From the NCBI GenBank assembly GCA_963693365.1, contig CAVNZM010000008.1, positions 8,494,001-8,558,000 of the forward strand: a stretch of 64,000 bases of DNA. Reading direction: 5' to 3'. The first letter of the stretch is position 1; the number at the start of each line of letters is the position of its first letter. The position numbers and the translations under genes were made by a program. This document shows positions 12,666 through 41,609 of this stretch, in pieces. The stretch is from Amoebidium appalachense (lineage: Eukaryota > Ichthyosporea). Below the pieces are notes generated by a model. That model was not told the origin of the DNA, ran no database searches, and saw only the letters and a list, made by a program, of their open reading frames with translations.

Positions 12666-13917
12666 GTTGAAAGATTTTCCGGATCCACTTTACAGACAGG
12701 CTAAGAAGGTTTTCACAAGGGGTAATATCGAAAGTTTTGTAGTAATTAAAGGTAAGATCTATTGAGTGTAACAGTTGTGGCGAAAGGGTTGAAGGTGTGG
12801 GTCATACACAGTTGCAGAGCGTGAGCTTGATTCAAGTTTGGACCATGCCATACAAATCACGCAACTTTCGAATGTACTGCAGGGTAAGAAAAATAGGAGA
12901 TAAATGGTGGTGCCCGGTTACTATACACAAACGCTTTGGGGTAGGTGGACGACAGACTACAAAATCATGAGATGCTCAAAGATGCTCTTTGGCATTATTG
13001 TGCCGCCGGATATGCCTTTTTTTTTTGCTAAACAAAAACGCCAGATGCGTTGTGTAAAGAATGTGAGAAGTATTTGTAATGGAAATGCGCATGCAATACG
13101 AAAGCAGTGCTCTTTGAGCCAGTCAAGGAAAAAATAGAAATGAACACTCAAAAATGACTTATTGCCCGCGGTCACTCTACATAGTGTTCTGTGACAAAAA
13201 TTGTTTTTTCCCTTCATGGGGTTAGCATTCCTTGCGCCATCTGAACATTGTTGATTGGTTGCGGTTTTTTTTGGCTAATTCCTTGGAGTTTCACCGTTGG
13301 AATGTGATGATGATGGCCATTTTGACATCACACAAGAGGAAGAAATAAATAAATCATGGTTGACATCCTAGTAATAATATTGAGATATACGAATCAATTT
13401 TGGTGTCTGCTCATTTTTAGGACTAATGATTCCTCTATTTATGTGGCTTACTTTTCCAGGCTATGTTTATCCGAGCCTAATTCCTAGGTTTTTATTGCAG
13501 AAGTGCTGTAACCTGATTGGCAAACATGCAACAGACACGATTGGTTCGGAACGCTTCGTGCTTATTTGATTGGCCGAGCTTTCCCGCCTAACGGTCACAG
13601 AATGGCTCAGTCACACCGTTGACGGCCGCGCGGCCGGGTGACGGGCCACTGACGGCTGCACGGCCGCGGCCGGTCACACTCGGACACGCGCATAGCACCT
13701 GCGAGTGTACTCATAACAACGTGCATGCACCATAGCCCACAGGTACGCCCGAATACTTCAGCATGCATGGGTGGGTCAAACAGTCTAAATGAACGTCGAG
13801 AAAACAGGGTAACGAGCAGACGTCCCAAGCCAGACGCCGGCCTGGCTTGGGTCGCCCGCGGCGAAGTAATTATTCGAAAGGTCCTCGGGGGCTCCCGGGG
13901 GGGAGAGGTATGGTCAA

Positions 13918-13995
<78 letters not shown>
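13918..13995 (+). repeat. Poly-G run of 78 nt
   Basis: Uninterrupted guanines between tggtcaa and atgcaacaac. Such a run should form G-quadruplexes as DNA on this strand and is a likely place for polymerase slippage or assembly-length error. Confidence 0.97.
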
Positions 13996-13996
<1 letters not shown>

Positions 13997-14164
13997 TGCA
14001 ACAACTTACAGCCTTAAGGGATTCTGGAAAAAAAATGGAGAACCTGAAGGGGCAGGGAGGGGGGAGGAGAGACAGAGAGCTCGAGCTCAGGGCCAGTAAG
14101 GGGGGGGGCCGGGATCCCCACGGAGGGGCTGGGGGCCGAGGGGAGAGATCGAGGGAGGAGGGAG

Positions 14165-14361
14165 GGGGGGGGGGCGGGAAGAGAGAGAGAGGGGGGGGGG
14201 GGAGTGAGGGAGGGAGGGAGGGAGGGAGGGAGAGAGGAGGAAGAGAGATAGGGAGAGAGAGAGAGAAGAGGCTGGGGGGACGGGGCGAGAGAGAGAGAGA
14301 GCTCGAGAGAAGTGAAGAGAGAAGGAAGGGGTGGGGGGCGCGGAGGGGTGGGGGAGAGAGA

Positions 14362-14427
<66 letters not shown>

Positions 14428-14580
14428 GAGGGAGGGAGGGAGGGAGGGAGGGAGGGAGGGAGGGAGGGAGGGAGGGAGGGAGGGAGGGAGGGAGGGAGGG
14501 AGGGAGGGAGGGAGGGAGGGGGGGGAGGGGGAGGGGAGGGGGATGGGGATGGGGAGGGGGAGGGGGAGGGAGAGAGAGAG
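14165..14580 (+). repeat. Purine tract: GA, GGGA and GGGGA repeats
   Basis: A GA stretch near 14366-14424 is followed by about 24 units of the tetranucleotide GGGA (14425-14518) and then GGGGA-like units, all on one strand. No coding potential. Confidence 0.9.
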
Positions 14581-14788
14581 TAATCTGGCACATGCCGGTG
14601 CTGGCGCATGCAAATGGAGTGAATTGGATTTAACTGTTACAGGTGTTGTTGGGCCACTTTTGTACTTATCCTTTATTTGCACTACACATTGTCTAAAGAA
14701 TCTACCCAGCGCCAAACTTCTGTTGTAAGGGCACACCGTCAGTGACTGTGTCTCTAAAACCACGGCATATGTTTTTCCATCACGGTGG

Positions 14789-14835
<47 letters not shown>

Positions 14836-15449
14836 CGGTGTATGTGCACTTGTGTCACCGGGAATCCATTCACCCTACACGGCCGGGTGGCACGATCACA
14901 TGCCCAACGTGCAAACGTAAAAATAACCCAAAAAAGGAACTCGTGTCCATGGGTATATCCAAATATTCATTCCCGCATTCATATCTGATTCAAGCCATTC
15001 ACACATACGATAAACTAATAGGTTGGAGGTTCTAGGCTACATTGTCAAATATTGTTATGTACAATAGCACACCACACGGTCCCACAAGCCTGCCTGAAAC
15101 GTAGTACTACAGAACCGTACAAGTTTACTCAAACCCCTTCCCCCCCCCTTCCCCCCCCTCCCCCTCTCTCCCACAAGCACAGACCCACAAGTCCACCCCC
15201 CCGCCCGCCCGCGCACCTGCCCCCGCCCGCCTGCCCCCTCCCCCCCCCTCCCCGTCCCCCCCCCCCCCCCCTCCCTCCCCCTCCCCCCCCCCCCCCCCAA
15301 AACAAACAAACCCACACACCCCTTTCGGTGGTGGTCCCTTGAAACACCAGGGAAGCAATAAATAAGCCAACAATATCCACTAACCATCACCACGAGCGTG
15401 TCTATATATGTTTTCGACACTTTACCCGCAGCATATCTGCCCCGTGTTT

Positions 15450-30056
<14,607 letters not shown>

Positions 30057-31099
30057 TTTGATATCACCGCCTAATTAGCGGACGTATAAGCAGATTCATA
30101 AATGCCTAGTTGTTCCCCTTGATTCTCAAACGGGAATGGGCTGCTTACTTTCAAAGTGAGTGCTGTTTACACTGCCAGATGAGATCCAAAAAAGGCAAAA
30201 AGCGAGCAGGGAAGAACTAGACCAGCAAACGTTGTCCAAGCTGTCTACTTTCTTCGGGTTCAAAAACTAGTATAAATGATATGACACACCAACTAAGTAC
30301 TCTGGATCTTTCAAGATGAGTAGCTGACCGAGTAGATGGGTGGTTCGGGTTTGGACGGGTGTGTGACTAAGTTAGTTGTCGACGCTAAACTGCCTGAACA
30401 AACCGTTTGGATGTTTCTGCAGCACTGTACTGATAAAACAAATCCTCTTCGCAACACCGAAACTATGATAAAAGGACTTGCTGCCCGAAACCACGAAAAC
30501 ACATCCGTTTTCCGGCCATCTCTCCCCTGCCCAACTGCACTTCGAAGTTTCCGAGCTCGAGCGCGTTGCTCTTTGTCACGGGTGGAGTAGGAGTTGCTAC
30601 GCTCAACAACCACATGACAAATATCCAATTAAAACTCTAAAATAGATAGAGTTTTTTGAAATCTATTTTTAGGTTCTATTTTAGGCAGGTATAAATAGAA
30701 AAAAAGGTAAATAGCAGTATGCAGAAAAGGAGATATCGCAGATATCTCAAAGAGACGACTGACGTAGGCGAGTCGCTCAAATAAAGTACATGTGGAGGTA
30801 GACTCGCAGATACATACATAATACCCAAAAATTCATTTGGTCAAGTAAAGAAAAAAACAAACACTAATTTTTTCGTTCTGTTTTGTACACCGTGCATGTG
30901 GTTGTGGCGCTGCAAGGCCTCCGAGATACAGTTGTATCTAGGAGGCCTTGGGCGCTACGCTTTCGCGTTGCTTTTGTTCGACGGCCACGGCGACATCAAA
31001 GCACCTATATAGGAAACAGCACTAAAACACACCAAATTACTTCCAACTCCATTCTTTGCCTCATTCTCGAGGATCCGGGCCGGATCCCGGCACATTAAT
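30057..31099. other. Hairpin-rich intergenic region upstream of PMT
   Basis: AT-richer, with no gene recognised. It holds several inverted repeats: aaaatagat / atctatttt near 30640-30675, gagatatc-gca-gatatctc at 30731-30749, cgact / agtcg near 30756-30775, an 18-bp stem with one mismatch and a 2-nt loop at 30913-30950, and gatccgggccggatc near 31070. Presumably includes the PMT promoter on the side near 30057. Confidence 0.6.
30913..30950. other. 18-bp near-perfect hairpin
   Basis: Left arm caaggcctccgagataca, loop gt, right arm tgtatctaggaggccttg: 17 of 18 positions pair in DNA and the remaining one is a G-T wobble. The right-hand block ggaggccttgggc also occurs at 4787-4799, where it forms a shorter inverted repeat. 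Confidence 0.85.
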
Positions 31100-31272
31100 A
31101 TTGCCGAACGCTCAGGCACTTATCTGAGTGCACCGGTAGTGCGAGCTCCTATACACGGTGTTCCTTGAGCCTTCCGTAGCAACCTTCGTAGTTCCCTTTC
31201 AATCATAATAACTGCACATCGCATCATCCCATTTACAAGTTCCACCACCATCTGCCCCCTGCCTCCCCCTCC

Positions 31273-31310
<38 letters not shown>

Positions 31311-32090
31311 ACCACACACACACGTAAACAGACACCCCACCTCACCCACTTAACTGCCACCCTCCTCTCCCACCTTCCCTCCCCCCTCCCCCCTCCCCAC
31401 TCCCCAGGGGCGCATGCTCTTCTCTATCCGACCTGTCCCCTCCTCACCTCTCCCCTCTTTCCTTCCCTCTCTCTCTCCTTCTCCCCCGGGCACAAATACA
31501 AATAAACCCCGCAAAAGTGTGCGTGTGACTTTGGACTGCCACTTACTTATCAAACACGTACACAATCACAAGAAAATCACGCAATATAACAAATGGAAAA
31601 AGATACCGCACGACACTAGACCCGATGAAAGCAGACACCTTGAAAAACTAAGCTTTATGTCTCGTTTTATTTATAATGACCGCCTCACATTGCCAAATAT
31701 GACACTCGCAAATGTATAACACCTAACTGATACATATTACCTTCCTGTAGAACTGGTCTTTCTCTAGCTGACGGTATTATTGATCAATTACCACGCTTTT
31801 ACTGTACACGTGCTATACAGTGGAGATCTAATGAGTACAAGGTGGCATCGTTTGCATGCCCAAACAACACACACACACACCAGTTTAAACGGTCATGTAT
31901 CGCCAAAAGTAGTTTGATAGACCACATAATACCGCAACACACACACGTCACATTCACAACAGACACCCAGAAAGATAGCCTACCTGTAAATTACAACATC
32001 CTTGATTTTATACTAAACACGCGTAACTACGACCTGTTTATTAGATGTATTGATTGGCTTGAGAAACACATCACTACAAAATTCTAGCGC

Positions 32091-32153
<63 letters not shown>

Positions 32154-32181
32154 CCAGCTGATACCGAGTGTCCCAGGGGAG

Positions 32182-32221
<40 letters not shown>

Positions 32222-33362
32222 ACCAAAAAAAAAAAAAAAAAAAAAAAAAAAACAAAAAAAAACGGGGGACCTCAACTAAATTGATTTTTCTTAGTCTTTA
32301 TGGTGTCTCGTAGAGAAAGTAAACCCTGATATATAGTCATCACCCGACATCTATGTACGTGATCATGATATACCGCTGAGGGGATATTCCGAGCAAAAAC
32401 CCCCCATACCTGAGACTGGTCTCTCTTTGCCTCGAGTAAACGGCGTAAACCCCAACCCCATCCCGCCATCCCTCTCCGTTCCCTCCTGCAATGAGTGTCC
32501 TTCGCACTTTCAACTCTTTTCCTCATTCCAACGCCCCTTCCCGGCTGTAATTCACTCACTTGACCCGTTTCGTGTGTGTGCGTTCGTGTGCACGTGGGGT
32601 GTGGGAGGGAAAAAGGTGGGCTTCTGGAAGGGTAGCGGGGGGGAGCGGGGGAGAGGGGAGGGGGGAGGAGGCGTTGTTTTAGAAAGCCATATGTGTGCCG
32701 ATACATGACCATGTGCATATGTATGCTAAAGTACCTGCCTGTTTGCCTGTACCTTTTTTGCTATACGTGCTGTTACTATGTACACAAACATTCCGCATTC
32801 TTGATGTGTGTGTGCTGCAGCAGTTTCTATGATTTTTGGGAACGTCACCTATGTAGGCACAACATGATGTACCTAAGGTCACAAGAGGACTTCGTGTGTA
32901 CGTGTATGTTTTTCAGGTATGTAATAAGACACAGCCTTATGTGTGTGCGTGTTTGTGTGTGCGCGCGTGCTTGTGTGCTTACCCGTGTGTTTGTCGCGGC
33001 GTGTGTGGGTGTGGGGTGTGCTTATGCCTGTATGCCCTGGACGTGTGCGTGTTTGTGGGCATGCATGGGTGTAGAAGCGCATATATGCCTAATTGCATAC
33101 CCGAGATTGGTCTTTTTTTGCAGGCATGTTCATTATTCTCTTATTATTCCTTTGAAACTAGTAGCACATCCTGTCAACAAAACGAAAGTAACCATGTCAC
33201 GGTACTACAGAGCATACATAACTTTTTTAAAGATCGGCCTTACAAACACTTTTCATGGTCACCGTGCTCGTGTGGCTGCTGACTCACTTAAATTAAAACA
33301 ACTGAATTCGCAGGTTCTCAAAGACCCGGAAAGTTTTTCACTGCTAATGCATTTACTGCAGT

Positions 33363-33398
<36 letters not shown>

Positions 33399-33436
33399 CC
33401 TCCCCCCCCCCCACAACGCACAAACACACGCCCCCG

Positions 33437-33527
<91 letters not shown>

Positions 33528-33981
33528 ACCACCACCGCTGAGAAAGGTAAAACCATGCAAAATGGTGTGTAGTTTTCTTTTTTTTTTTTTTTATCACGTT
33601 TTGTTCCCGGAGAGCCTTTTCAGGCCATCTAGGGAAACTACCGTCTACCACACAGCACCGACAGTACACTAGTTAAGGTGCTATCTATGAGTTCAGCTAA
33701 GCTAAACCATCCTTCACAACCTAACTATAATAATAAGTACACACTTTGCCCAGGGCTACTACCCCAGCCACGCCGGCAGGAGTAAAAAACAAATGGTGTG
33801 TAGTATAACAGCTATTAAAGAAAAACAAAACAAGAGCACAGGAGGGATAAGCCTTTTATCACGAGAGCACATGGCATATAGTACTTACTATAGCCTACTG
33901 ATCACGATGACGGAGATAGTTTTTTCCCCTCGGGGTAAACGTCACAGTATTTGAATAAACTTCATACAAATTAGGGCTGCT
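31100..33981. other. Intergenic region with microsatellites and coding-like unassigned ORFs
   Basis: C-run 31276-31310. An open stretch 31500-31720 (+) ends in YNDRLTLPNMTLANV. An open stretch 31768-32087 (+) behind a tttctctag acceptor-like site ends in LFIRCIDWLEKHITTKF. CA repeats 32092-32152, C-run 32182-32221 then A-run. One arm of a long inverted repeat is at 32275-32458. An open stretch 33120-33360 (+) includes MSRYYRAYITFLKIGL and LKDPESFSLLMHLLQ. Then a C-run and CA repeats 33366-33525. The ORFs look more protein-like than the microsatellite ORFs but match no family I recognise; they could be exons of one gene or relics of an element. Confidence 0.4.
32275..32458 (-). repeat. Long inverted-repeat arm (partner at 57258-57450)
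   Basis: About 185 bp that reappears in opposite orientation at 57258-57450 with roughly 95% identity by eye. Shared blocks include ctgatatatagtcatcaccc, acgtgatcatgatatacc and gaggggatattccgagc. On the minus strand here and the plus strand there it reads as the same open peptide (FARNIPSAVYHDHVHRCRV, TIYQGLLSLRDTIKT), suggesting a dispersed element with a once-coding segment. Confidence 0.85.
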
Positions 33982-34689
33982 TTATATTACTAATGCCTCT
34001 CTCACCATGTGCCAATGCGTAAAACTCCCTCCCGCCACCTTAACCTCCACAGGCCCACGCCTCACCGCAAACCCTATCCTTGCATACAACCGCACATTCT
34101 CCGGTTTGTGCGTGACCAAGTCGAACGGGATGTTCTCCGTTGCGCTGAACATCTCAATTGCCTTTTTTAGCATTATCGAACCATATCCCTTCCCTTGCTC
34201 TTTCTCAGACACCGCCACGTATTCCACCACCCACCTGTCGTGCTTTTTCGTTCCATCAATTTCCATCTCCTTCTCTAAAGCTACTATCGCAGCGGTGGAG
34301 CGTTTCACAACCTCCCAAGGAAACTGGAACAGCACGCGCCACAATCCGTGCCAAAAATACTGCAAAGTGTATGGGTCTGCGCTCGTATCTGTCGTTCTGT
34401 ACACCGTCACATGTCCAACAATAGCCTCCGGTGAAAAACTTCCTGAGCGTGAGTCTTCTTCGGTGACACCTGAAACGAGCACCCACTCGTGTGGAAGGAA
34501 AATTCCAGACAACGTGGAAAACCACACAGACATGAAGTCTCGCCGTGTCCTCTCGTCCGCGGAAAAAAGGGTAATAATAGGGTAGTTTGCATACGCGCCT
34601 GTGAGGACCTCGTGCGTGGCCTTGATGTGCTCCGGTGAGAGCTTTGAAAGTGGGACCAGAAAGCACGATTTTTCGTTTGCATGTGCCAT
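33982..34689 (-). CDS. GNAT-family N-acetyltransferase
   Basis: Intact single-exon ORF of 235 aa. The acetyl-CoA binding motif A is VEYVAVSEKEQGKGYGSIML (about 155-174), with the Q-x-x-G-x-G/A-type loop QGKGYG at 165-170. Motif B follows as THKPENVRLYARIGF (193-207). An internal FPWEVVKRSTAA stretch and the N-terminal helix (SPEHIKATHEVLTGAYANYP) match the layout of stand-alone GNAT proteins. Members transfer acetyl from acetyl-CoA to an amine on small molecules or proteins; the substrate cannot be predicted. No signal peptide, so probably cytosolic. The ATG at 34689 is preceded within about 65 bp by a TATA box on the same strand, implying a short 5' UTR. Confidence 0.86.
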   Translation of the reverse strand: MAHANEKSCFLVPLSKLSPEHIKATHEVLTGAYANYPIITLFSADERTRRDFMSVWFSTLSGIFLPHEWVLVSGVTEEDSRSGSFSPEAIVGHVTVYRTTDTSADPYTLQYFWHGLWRVLFQFPWEVVKRSTAAIVALEKEMEIDGTKKHDRWVVEYVAVSEKEQGKGYGSIMLKKAIEMFSATENIPFDLVTHKPENVRLYARIGFAVRRGPVEVKVAGGSFTHWHMVREALVI

Positions 34690-34753
34690 TTTTCCTCGGT
34701 GTGTATGTGTATCTAGTATTAGGTGTGTGGGTACTGTACCGTCACCATCGCAC

Positions 34754-34763
34754 CCTTTATATA
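34754..34763 (-). promoter_or_regulatory. TATA box of the GNAT gene
   Basis: Minus-strand tatataaagg, 65 bp upstream of the ATG at 34689; expected transcription start near 34730. Confidence 0.6.
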
Positions 34764-34833
34764 CAGTGTAGAAATAGGTGTATACTTTTTATAAAACACA
34801 AAAAAAAGTAGGAATATACGTGCACACTCGCCA

Positions 34834-35193
34834 CTATAGTAGTCTGAGGCTCATGACTATAGCTAGGAAGCACAATTGCAACGAGCTAGCTCCAATTTGA
34901 AGAGAAAACGACTGTGATTTCAAAGACGTACCGTGTGTAACAATTAAAAGGACTAATAATTTCTGCAGCTGCCCACGATTTAATTGATACTTGCTGACAA
35001 ACGCCTGATAATGTTCCGTAGCCTTTTTATAGTTTCCAAACTGAATGCTCCTTGCCCCTTCTTCCGACTCGTGGCGTGTCACATGCAAACGTTGGGGTGC
35101 ACACGTATGAGTGCTGACGTAATTCTGGCCTACACACTTCCTATTGGTCCCTATCTTCTCAACTGACAAATATGCATCCTGACAATCATCCAA
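34834..35193 (-). CDS. Hypothetical protein, 119 aa
   Basis: ORF starting MDDCQDAYLSVEKIG. The middle (ARSIQFGNYKKATEHYQAF) resembles one TPR-type helix pair and the C-terminus is hydrophobic (LQLCFLAIVMSLRLL), as in a tail anchor. It lies on the same strand just upstream of the GNAT promoter. Outside the microsatellites, so more credible than most ORFs of its size, but no family is recognised and it may be an exon or chance. Confidence 0.3.
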   Translation of the reverse strand: MDDCQDAYLSVEKIGTNRKCVGQNYVSTHTCAPQRLHVTRHESEEGARSIQFGNYKKATEHYQAFVSKYQLNRGQLQKLLVLLIVTHGTSLKSQSFSLQIGASSLQLCFLAIVMSLRLL

Positions 35194-36821
<1,628 letters not shown>

Positions 36822-36875
36822 TCATCTCGCCACCACCATTGCCGCAATAATTGCCATTAGGCATGTCACCAGCAT
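36822..36875 (-). CDS. Possible last exon of the coiled-coil gene (membrane anchor)
   Basis: Behind a good acceptor (minus strand acatgtgcag, with a branch-site-like tactaagctgac upstream) an 18-codon exon reads MLVTCLMAIIAAMVVAR and stop. It is phase 0, matching the donor at 38415. If real it adds a C-terminal hydrophobic anchor to the coiled-coil protein, as in tail-anchored golgins. The link is inferred from phase and order only. Confidence 0.3.
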   Translation of the reverse strand: MLVTCLMAIIAAMVVAR

Positions 36876-36929
36876 CTGCACATGTGCCCATTGTCAGCTT
36901 AGTACTTATCTCCCTCATTTTTTCCCGCT

Positions 36930-38414
<1,485 letters not shown>

Positions 38415-39964
38415 CAACAACATGCTGACATTAGCCTCCATTCTCTCAGCCCTTTCTCTCCATACCATCAATTCCTTCAAATCCCTTTCGTTACCAAATT
38501 TCACTTCCCCATCTCGCGCTTCCAACGACTTCATATTCGCTTTGTTTTCGGTTTCTTCGACTTCGATGATCGGAGATACGGGGTTCTTTCCGTTTTCCGA
38601 TTTTTGTGTTGGTTGGTGGGTATCCCTTTTGAAGATTTCAAGTCGGAGTTTACAATCCCTGACTTTTTGTTTCGCGGCCGCCAGTTCGGACTGAACACGT
38701 TCCGTTTCCTCTCTAGCACGCGTTGTGTTTTCCCTTTCGCTTTCTAACTCTCTTTGCAGCTCTAGCTTCGATTCTCTCTCCTTGCGCAGGAGTGAATGAG
38801 TTTTCTCTTTCCTGTCCGTTTGTTCTGGGCCCAAAGCGGCATTTTCCTGTTTTTGAGAGAATGTCAGACATTTTCATGAGGTGAAGTGGCCTTTTCCCAA
38901 GAGCAAGGCACACAATAACGCCAAAAAACAAAGGGGGAAGATTAGGGGGGGAAACATCCAGAAAAACACGGGAAAATGCTAATGATGCGCAGGGAAATGC
39001 AGCCCAGTACAGCTTTCACATAAGCGCTCACTCTAACAGTATACAATCAAAAGTGCGATTCACCACAACAAGACAAACGATAATGTTCAGTGTAAAATAT
39101 ATAAAGATTCCGGAAATAGGTAAAGCAAGTGGAATCAACCGGTGTTATTCATAGACTTTACGGGATTGCCCCGAGAAAAAAAATTTCGAAAGATTTTGAA
39201 AAACCACCGAGTCACCGCTCCACTCCCAGGCACACAGGCATTTAGAACAACACACACTCACACCCGCAAACGGACATGAACACACTCACACGCACCTTCA
39301 TACATCCCACATATTTATTGTCCAGCCCACCCGCTGCCAGCCATTCACACCCACCAACCTAGCCAAATACCCACCAAACCCCCCCCCCCCCCCCCCCCCC
39401 CCCCCCAAGCACCACCACCACCACCACCCACCCACCCACCCACACACACATGCGGCACACGCCCACCCCCCAACATACCGGCACGTACACACAACCACCC
39501 CACCCATCCTTGTATACCACCCCGCACCCTACACATACCAACTCGCATTCCACACATACCAACTAGCATTCCACACATACCTAACATACCTGCATTCCCG
39601 CCAACTTCTCCTCCAACTCCTCCAGCATCTCCATGGTGCACGTGTGCTCGTCCACCTCCCTCTCGAGTTCTATTTTTAGGTCGTTGCGTTTTAGAAAGGC
39701 ATCTTCTAACGCTTTCTGAAGCCCTCTCCTGACCTCTCTCTCTTGGTCGAGTAGACGCGCCGCTTCATTTTCATCTGTGCAAAAGAGAAGATGGATGGGA
39801 GGGAGAGCCTAAGAGTAAAGAGAAATGGAGAGAGGAAGAAGAATGAGGGAAAAGGAAATGGTAGTGAAGAGAGGGTCAGATGAGGTTTGATGCTTTGTTA
39901 CGGAGGCCTGGGAATGGGTGGGGAGGATGAGGGGGAGGCGGGAAGGGGTGGCGATGGGGGCGGG

Positions 39965-40017
<53 letters not shown>

Positions 40018-40084
40018 AGACAAAGGGGGCCGGGTGTGTTGTTCATGCGGGTGTTGGTGCGTATACCTCATTCTTCATTGACCT

Positions 40085-40126
<42 letters not shown>

Positions 40127-40445
40127 CCCCGCGTGTCCCTTCTCAACCCTTCCTCTGTGTACAAGAGTACAAGAAGGTAGGTGTTCATGTGTAAGCTTTT
40201 TATGAAAGGGAAAGGATACGAAGGGTGGGGGAGAAGAGGCCTTGGGAACCAGCGCAGGTGGGCGGGCGGGTGGGCAGGCGGGAAGAGAGGGAGGGGGGGG
40301 GGGGGGAGGGGGAGGAGGGGGGGGGGGGGGGGGGGGGGGGGGGAGGGGGTTGATTACCTCCAGAACCATTGCGACGTTCAGTCTTAGGGCTCTGCATTAT
40401 GGGTTGCTGCATTGGGACGTGGGGGTATTTGCATATTCCTCGAAC
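38415..40445 (-). CDS. Coiled-coil protein, three internal exons
   Basis: Exons in transcript order: 40445-40358 (88 nt), 39774-39590 (185 nt), 38846-38415 (432 nt). The junctions keep phase (SG-D-ENEAARLL, then LAGMQ-ENAALGP) and the splice sites are GT-AG. Together they encode 235 residues dominated by heptad-like helices rich in E, K, R, Q and L: DQEREVRRGLQKALEDAF, IELEREVDEHT, MLEELEEKL, TERVQSELAAAKQKVRD and ELMVWRERAERMEANVSM. No enzymatic motif. Such proteins usually act as structural or tethering rods at centrosomes, Golgi or cytoskeleton; which one is not decidable. Upstream and downstream exons are proposed separately. Introns hold poly-C and poly-G tracts. Confidence 0.7.
39966..40016 (+). 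repeat. Poly-G run of 51 nt
   Basis: Uninterrupted G in an intron of the coiled-coil gene; a C-run of about 40 (40086-40124) follows, so the two could pair with each other. Confidence 0.93.
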
Positions 40446-40446
40446 C

Positions 40447-40869
40447 TGGAGGAAGGGAGGGGGGGGGGGGGGGAGGGATTGGATTAGAACGAAGAATAGG
40501 TCTATGTTACCCTCATAATGCAACCAAAATGTAAGAGAAACCCCTTCAAAACTCAGCTCAACACTCCGGCGAAAAAGGTAAAGGACAAAAAAACAATTCC
40601 TTTCCTCCTCCTTCCCTTTCTCCCCCCCCCCCCTCTCCCCTACCCCTCTCAACACACACATTAACACACACACACACACACATGATCTCCTTCAGATACC
40701 CGTTTCATTAACAACAACACCCATATCCCACTTGTTCTTTGCATTCCGTGTCCTTTCTACCATTTATTCACTATGTTTGTGGCAATCAGAGCTGTTTGTC
40801 TTCCCCCACACCAAGTCCACCCTTCCTCTACCCCACCCATTACACCCGCCGGAAAAAACACGCACACGC

Positions 40870-40954
<85 letters not shown>

Positions 40955-41496
40955 GCGCGTTCTTGTTTGCGATGCAGGCATACACGCGAACAGTCCAGGC
41001 AGCGACACACTCACATAGCCAACCAACATCTTGACACAACTCCAACCCCACCCCCCTCCCCTCCCGTCCCCCTCCTCCCCCTTCCCCCCCACATCTCCCA
41101 TCACCGCAGACACAGAGACACATGCACACACTATAGTACCCTCCTCTTAAACATGCATCTCATATTCGTCCAACCCTTCCACCCCCCGCTCCCCCCCCCC
41201 CCCCCCCATCCTTCCCCTCCCTCCCCTCCCCCCCCCCCCCCCCCCCCCCTCCTGCCCTCCATGACTTCTCTATGACACATAGGTCGAAGTTGTACACATT
41301 CCCTTTACACATTTTATTGTATTTGCCAAGTTTATAGTTTACCAGAACTCATCCCAGTTAAACCTTTAAATCTACAGGAAAACCACCATAAGCCAGCAAC
41401 GTAACGGGAAAAGCACTCCAGCAAAATGCTAGCCACGGAGTGCTTTACACACCTATAGTACTGCTCATATAAGGGAGAAACCGACTCCATGCAAAT
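40447..41496. repeat. CA and C-rich tracts (intron of the coiled-coil gene)
   Basis: CA microsatellite 40870-40952, C-rich 41045-41095, C-runs 41188-41206 and 41228-41249. 41280-41490 is non-repetitive but shows no exon. Confidence 0.6.
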
Positions 41497-41609
41497 TTAC
41501 GGGAAAACACACCCATTTTCCTGGTTTGTGCCGTTGACCCGTAGCTGCTTCTTGAGAGCCAACACCCGTAAGTCCAAAACACTCTCAAAGTCTTCATCTA
41601 GAAGGGCGC
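41497..41609 (-). CDS. Candidate exon of the coiled-coil gene
   Basis: Minus-strand acceptor ttttgcag opens a frame reading ALLDEDFESVLDLRVLALKK, then QLRVNGTNQENG, before a TAA at about 41497-41499. It joins in phase to the ATG exon at 43205-43268. Its own donor is unclear (gtgtgt or gtaaat candidates are both phase 2, whereas the exon at 40445 needs phase 0), so either a small exon is missing or this ends a separate short gene. Confidence 0.35.

Larger units (their letters stand above)
12666..15449. repeat. Intergenic block with the 78-G run and GA/GGGA tracts
   Basis: 12666-13600 is ordinary AT-balanced DNA with no exon found. 13600-13700 is CG-rich with short repeats of gacggc and gcggccg. 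13918-13995 is an uninterrupted run of 78 G, the longest homopolymer in the window. 14165-14580 is a purine tract of GA, GGGA and GGGGA units. TG repeats lie at 14789-14827. 15140-15300 is C-rich and ends in C-run then A/CA. The PMT stop codon is at 15450-15452. Confidence 0.7.

Noticed and set aside
13914-14763. Ser/Pro/Leu-rich ORFs of 170-250 aa on the minus strand
   Set aside because: They are translations of poly-C, CT and CCCT tracts with no start context, splice sites or non-repetitive domain.
30311-30628. 105-aa ORF upstream of PMT on the minus strand
   Set aside because: No domain, no splice or promoter support, and a shadow ORF is open on the other strand.
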